From a virus: 64,000 nucleotides of DNA. The DNA is taken from positions 62,001-126,000 of the IMG/VR virus record IMGVR_UViG_3300025087_000036, one strand, 5' to 3'. The notes under the pieces were generated by a model. That model was given only the letters and a program-made list of their open reading frames with translations. It was not told where the DNA came from and made no database searches. Made by a program: the position numbers and the translations under genes. Below, piece by piece: positions 59,957 to 64,000 of this stretch (position 1 is the stretch's first letter; every line of letters starts with the position of its first letter).

Positions 59957-61636
59957 ATGAACCAAAAACTACTCATAACAGAATGGTTTGAACTAGATGT
60001 TGGTGCTGACATTTTACAAGAGATTGCAGACAACCCAAGCAAACCAGTAATAATCAAAGACAAGCTTCTACAAAAAGCCAACGTGAAAAACCACAATGGT
60101 AGGGTCTACCCAAAAGAGATCTTAGCCAGAGAGGTTAAGAAGTATTCACACATAGTAAAAGATCGTAGGGCCATGGGGGAATTAGATCACCCAGATTGCA
60201 ATATATCAAAAAACTTTGATGTATTGTCAGAATTTGGTTGGAAACCATTTTCTGAGTTAAAACTAGGGGAGAAGATATATGCAATCAATGAAAATAACAG
60301 GTTAGAATTAAATGAAATAGAAAGAATTATCGATGAACCATATAGCGGAAACGCTTATAAAATAAGAGGCAGAGGAATAGATTCTTCGTTTACCCCAACC
60401 CACAAATTGTTACTAGAAGCAAGGTATGGAAAAAGGGAGTATGTCACAATTGAGGAAATACACAACAATAGAGGCAAATACAATAAACATAAAATATTAA
60501 AATCTAATTTTGATTGGTTTGGTAACAACCCAGATTTCATTGAAATTCCAGGTGTGTCAAAAGAAAAATATTCAAATAGATTTACGAATAATGTTGAGGA
60601 ACCACTTAAAATAGACACAATGACATTTGTTCAATTCCTAGGAATTTGGCTCGCAGAGGGCCACACCCGCATAGGGGGTGGATCTTATTTATCAGTAATC
60701 ACACAAAAATCTGGTGTTAAGGCTGATTTGATCAGAGAAATGTTAAGCAAATTCCAAATTGAAATAAAAGAATACAATAAGGGGAATGATAAAATAGTAT
60801 TCTCAATCCAAGATATAAGATTGGCAAAATATTTGGATATATTGGGAAAGTGCCATGAAAAATATATCCCTAGTGATATCAAACAACTTGATCCAATTTA
60901 TCTATCTGAATTGATTGATTGGTTTATCATGGGAGATGGAAGAAAACAAACACACCAACATGGAATTAGACAAAATTTGTTTTCCACCTCGAAAAGGCTT
61001 GTTGAGGATTTACACGAATGTCTTATCAAAATTGGTGGGTCTGGAAATTGGCAAGAAATAATAACCAAGGATGATTATATGTTTGCTGATCATCTAATAG
61101 AGGCCAAAAATAAACGACCACTATATCAGTTAAACATATCCACAACAAATGGTATATATTTGGATGAAAGGTTCTTAAAGATAGAAAAAGTAGAACACAA
61201 GGGAAATATATATTGTCTAACAGTTAAGAATGGAAACTTTTATATGAAGGAAAATGGCAAAGCATTTCTTACAGGAAACTCGGCAATAATTGAATTAAAA
61301 AATGTTTCACACTTAGTAACTGATATTTATATGCGAGATGAAGAGGTTAGGGGATCACTGGAAATTTTGAACACACCCCCAGGGCAGATTCTAAAAAACC
61401 TTATTCAGCAGGGTGTGAAGATCGGAATATCGTCTAGGGGAATTGGATCACTACAGCAAGAGGCTGAAATAAATGTGGTTCAAGATGACTTCGAACTCAT
61501 TGCTTTTGACGCAGTTTCGTCGCCATCCACTCCAGGCGCATATTTAGTAGAGAGTGTTGGAAAAAATGTTACGGACAGATACAATGGACTACGCAATATC
61601 CTTCATGGAATATTGAAAGATTCATACTTTAAGTAA
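59957..61636 (+). CDS. Prohead protease (gp21-like) interrupted by an intein
   Basis: 559 residues as translated, 198 after intein removal (T4 gp21 is 212). Exteins: KANVKNHNGRVYP, GELDHPD with the catalytic His near residue 78, then after the intein GISSRGIG with the nucleophilic Ser. This is the herpes-like serine protease fold that matures T4 proheads by cutting scaffold, core and capsid proteins after (L/I)-x-E. The intein lies two residues after the catalytic His, so splicing is required for activity. Confidence 0.9.
   Translation: MNQKLLITEWFELDVGADILQEIADNPSKPVIIKDKLLQKANVKNHNGRVYPKEILAREVKKYSHIVKDRRAMGELDHPDCNISKNFDVLSEFGWKPFSELKLGEKIYAINENNRLELNEIERIIDEPYSGNAYKIRGRGIDSSFTPTHKLLLEARYGKREYVTIEEIHNNRGKYNKHKILKSNFDWFGNNPDFIEIPGVSKEKYSNRFTNNVEEPLKIDTMTFVQFLGIWLAEGHTRIGGGSYLSVITQKSGVKADLIREMLSKFQIEIKEYNKGNDKIVFSIQDIRLAKYLDILGKCHEKYIPSDIKQLDPIYLSELIDWFIMGDGRKQTHQHGIRQNLFSTSKRLVEDLHECLIKIGGSGNWQEIITKDDYMFADHLIEAKNKRPLYQLNISTTNGIYLDERFLKIEKVEHKGNIYCLTVKNGNFYMKENGKAFLTGNSAIIELKNVSHLVTDIYMRDEEVRGSLEILNTPPGQILKNLIQQGVKIGISSRGIGSLQQEAEINVVQDDFELIAFDAVSSPSTPGAYLVESVGKNVTDRYNGLRNILHGILKDSYFK
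60197..61279 (+). other. Intein in the prohead protease (residues 81-441) with LAGLIDADG endonuclease
   Basis: 361 residues, from Cys (CNISKNFDVLSEFGWK) to AFLTGN before Ser+1. The penultimate residue is Gly instead of the usual His. Endonuclease motifs FLGIWLAEG and LIDWFIMGDG keep acidic residues, so the homing endonuclease is probably active. Block B is FTPTHKLLLE; block F is NIYCLTVKNGNFY. Confidence 0.88.
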
Positions 61637-61650
61637 GGAGAAACGGAACT

Positions 61651-62778
61651 ATGTTGAAACAAAAGAAAGACGTTATTAAGAATGCTCTGCTTGAGGCAGA
61701 AGAACTAGAAAGAGCTTCCTTGGAAGCGGCAAAAAATCTTGTCATTGAGAATTTTGCTCCTAACCTAACTGATTTTTTCAAGGATGTATTGAAGGAAGCG
61801 GAACATGATATTGGTAAGGAAGAGGATCTTGGTAGGGAAGATACCGATGCTGCCTTTGATACAGAGGAACCAATCAAGGAAAGAAAAAAGGTTCGTAAAG
61901 AGGAAGATGAAAAGATTGACCTTGACGATGATGGGGATGATGATGTTGATATCGACTTCGATGATGAAGACGATGAGGATGAAGAACTGGATGAGGTTGA
62001 CGATGTAGCTGGCGATCCAGTTCCAGAGAAAAATCAATCTGCTCAACCAATAAATTTGACTGTTAAGCAAACAGCAGATGGTTGGGAAGCAACAGCCTCC
62101 GCAGCAAAACCAGAACCCATCACCCAAGAGGGAAAAAAGAGGAGTGCCAAAAAACTTCGCAAAGAAGAATTTGGTGATGAAGATGAATTGAAAGACGATG
62201 ATGAAGAGTTTGAAGTGCCCGATGAACTCTTTGATGATGAAGAAGATCTAGGTGAGGCAGACGATGAAGACCTAGACATAGATATCGATTTGGATGATGA
62301 AGACGAGATTGATGTTGACGATCTTGACAGTGAAGACTCAGAAATGGGAGATGAAGAGGATGATGAATTTAAGGATCTTGGAGAGGGTAGAAAGATTAGT
62401 AAGACTACGTTGAAACTAGTAAGAGAAAACAAGAAGCTTAAGAGGCTGATTGAATCTTTGACTACCCAAATGAGAGAGACAAACCTTTTCAACAGTAAGC
62501 TTGCTCACCTGAATAAGCTTTACATGAGTGGTATGTTTACCAACAGGGAAAAGGAAAGGATAGCCGAAAGGTTAGACAGATGCAAGAGCTTGAAGACAGT
62601 AAAGCTTCTTTATGGAAAGATCATCAAGGAAGCAGCAAACAGTGATCCGTCAACTAGTTTCTCTAGCATAATCAAGGAAGTTAAGACTACCTCGAAAGCA
62701 AAGGAAGCAAAGAAGGATAAGCTATACGAATCAGAAGAGTTGAAGAGAATGCGTCAACTGTCTGGTTTGAAAGGTTAA
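61651..62778 (+). CDS. Prohead scaffold/core protein (gp22-like)
   Basis: 375 residues, AAGGAG upstream. Helical N-terminus with cleavable-looking L-L-E|A and L-K-E|A sites, a long Asp/Glu-rich middle (about residues 85-250), and a C-terminal helical part (LVRENKKLKRLIESLTTQ; FTNREKERIAERLDRC) like T4 gp22. The scaffold shapes the prohead and is digested by the protease. Position between protease and capsid genes is the T4 order. Confidence 0.85.
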   Translation: MLKQKKDVIKNALLEAEELERASLEAAKNLVIENFAPNLTDFFKDVLKEAEHDIGKEEDLGREDTDAAFDTEEPIKERKKVRKEEDEKIDLDDDGDDDVDIDFDDEDDEDEELDEVDDVAGDPVPEKNQSAQPINLTVKQTADGWEATASAAKPEPITQEGKKRSAKKLRKEEFGDEDELKDDDEEFEVPDELFDDEEDLGEADDEDLDIDIDLDDEDEIDVDDLDSEDSEMGDEEDDEFKDLGEGRKISKTTLKLVRENKKLKRLIESLTTQMRETNLFNSKLAHLNKLYMSGMFTNREKERIAERLDRCKSLKTVKLLYGKIIKEAANSDPSTSFSSIIKEVKTTSKAKEAKKDKLYESEELKRMRQLSGLKG

Positions 62779-62805
62779 CGAAAAGAAATTGAAGGAGTAA
62801 TATTT

Positions 62806-64000
62806 ATGGGAATGAAACTATTAAAATCAGGGTTGGTGGGGAACATCCAAACCAATCAACTGAAAGAACAAAGAATGAAGGTTGTTAATAGATGGGAAAA
62901 GACAGGTCTTCTTGAGGGACTAGAAGCCCAAAAGAAAACCAACATGGCCCAACTATTGGAAAACCAAGCTGGTGCTTTGTTGAAGGAAGCGGACAACTCA
63001 ACTTCTAACATAGCTGGGTTTGATATCATTGTGTTCCCAATGGTGCGTAGAGTTTTCTCTCGCCTATTGGCAAACGATATTGTATCGGTTCAACCATTGA
63101 ACCTACCTAGTGGATTGTTATTCTATCTTGATCATCAAGTGGAGACAGTTACTACAGGTGCCAGAGGAACCTATGCAAGCGTGTATGATGCACACTATGA
63201 CAATGGTGGGCACAACTATTCATTTGCTACAGGGGCCACAACCTATGGTGCATGGGCAAATGTTGGTGGAGATAACTATGTAACTTTAACTTATAGTGGT
63301 AGCGAGGAATCTCTTGCTTCATTGCAAATTGAAGTTATCTCTGGTATTGGTGCAACTGTAACAGGTGTTACTCACTTTGCTATTGATCCACAAACCTGGA
63401 CCGCTGGGTTGTTTGCTAACAACCAAATCTTGGTTAAGGTTAATGATAGCGGTTATACTGGTACTAACGTAGCCTACGTTGATTGCGTAGCTAACTCTGC
63501 TAGAACTTCATACACAGTGTATGGAGATTTAGAAGGTAGCTCTAACATGGCAGAAGTGAAGTTGATCGTAACTTCTACAACTGTAAGTGTTACCAGCAGA
63601 AAGATGAAAGCTCACTGGACCCCAGAATTGGCACAGGACTTGGCTGCATACCACAGCTTGGACGCCGAAGCTGAATTGACTGCTTTGTTGAGTGAGGAAC
63701 TTGCAGCAGAAATCGACCGCGAAATCATTCGTGACTTGATCCGTGTTGCTCCTTACCAAACAAGCTGGTCTTACGATAGAACAGCTTCGATAACCAGGAC
63801 AGATGGTACAACCATTCCTGGCGATCCTGCAAGCGCATATGTTACCCAAAAGGAATGGAACCAAACTCTGTTGACACAGGTTAACAAGGTTAGCGCCCAA
63901 ATCCACAAGGCAATGTTGCGCGGTGGTGCAAACTGGATTGTTTGCTCCACTGAGGTTGGATCGGTTATGGAAGACATCGAGAAATTCCACGCCGTTTCCG
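62806..64000 (+). CDS. Major capsid protein (gp23-like), 3' partial
   Basis: 398 codons visible; the gene continues beyond the window. ATG 62806 with GAAGGAG upstream. WTPELAQDLAAYHSLDAEAE and LLSEELAAEIDREIIRDL match the T4 gp23 family (HK97 fold). The first 61 residues end in LLKE|AD, a fitting prohead-protease site (T4 gp23 is cut after residue 65). Forms the icosahedral shell. Confidence 0.92.
   Translation, partial: MGMKLLKSGLVGNIQTNQLKEQRMKVVNRWEKTGLLEGLEAQKKTNMAQLLENQAGALLKEADNSTSNIAGFDIIVFPMVRRVFSRLLANDIVSVQPLNLPSGLLFYLDHQVETVTTGARGTYASVYDAHYDNGGHNYSFATGATTYGAWANVGGDNYVTLTYSGSEESLASLQIEVISGIGATVTGVTHFAIDPQTWTAGLFANNQILVKVNDSGYTGTNVAYVDCVANSARTSYTVYGDLEGSSNMAEVKLIVTSTTVSVTSRKMKAHWTPELAQDLAAYHSLDAEAELTALLSEELAAEIDREIIRDLIRVAPYQTSWSYDRTASITRTDGTTIPGDPASAYVTQKEWNQTLLTQVNKVSAQIHKAMLRGGANWIVCSTEVGSVMEDIEKFHAVS

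Noticed and set aside
61765-62492. Minus-strand Ser-rich frames in the scaffold gene
   Set aside because: They are the reverse reading of the Asp/Glu-repeat region (GAT/GAA codons).

Overview
The window is a piece of a large tailed-phage genome of the T4-like myovirus type. The evidence is the late-gene order at the right end: terminase large subunit (gp17-like), portal (gp20-like), small head proteins, prohead protease (gp21-like), acidic scaffold (gp22-like) and major capsid protein (gp23-like, running off the edge). A primase and a Mre11/Rad50 (gp47/gp46-like) protein lie near the left end. The DNA is AT-rich, almost every gene is on the + strand, and genes are packed with ATGA, TAATG or TGATG overlaps. 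Host-type promoters (TTGACA or TTTACA, 17 bp, TATAAT-like) and GGAG ribosome binding sites point to a Gram-negative-type bacterial host, but the host cannot be named from this sequence.

Layout. 1-6.7 kb: tail or virion proteins, including a duplicated small+large gene pair. 6.7-11.8 kb: replication and recombination genes (RuvC-like resolvase, primase, fused Mre11-Rad50). 11.8-19.2 kb: fibre and adhesin-like proteins, one with three LamG-like domains. 19.2-21 kb: an HNH endonuclease and small unknowns. 21-51 kb: accessory or early region with fourteen sigma70-like promoters, dozens of small genes, 29 tRNA genes that together cover all 20 amino acids, four HNH genes among the tRNAs, an RtcB RNA ligase, metallophosphoesterases, a DnaQ-like exonuclease and DNA methyltransferase genes (one intact, one truncated). 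51.8-64 kb: DNA packaging and head cluster, in which the terminase and the prohead protease are both interrupted by inteins.

The most unusual part is 21-34.3 kb. The gaps between tRNAs are not empty. They hold about twenty segments of 20-130 nt closed by long, nearly perfect inverted repeats, often enclosing two or three further hairpins, which suggests a set of structured non-coding RNAs transcribed with the tRNAs. Three tRNAs with Asn, Lys and His anticodons carry an extra hairpin in the variable region, while two Leu tRNAs lack the long variable arm. Three of the four HNH genes there have a hairpin around or beside the ribosome binding site with a TATTTATA late-promoter-like motif beside or inside it.

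Other striking points: an 813-bp in-frame segment full of palindromes, bounded by 12-bp inverted repeats, lies inside the terminase intein; and four small proteins share an N-terminal MKKSELKKIIKE-like leader resembling a T4-type capsid-targeting and protease-cleavage signal. Working model: host polymerase reads the 21-51 kb region early (tRNAs, RNA repair by RtcB, small host-takeover proteins), and structural genes follow from TATTTATA late promoters. All functions are inferred from sequence motifs read by eye; RNA folds were judged by inspection of complementarity, not computed.
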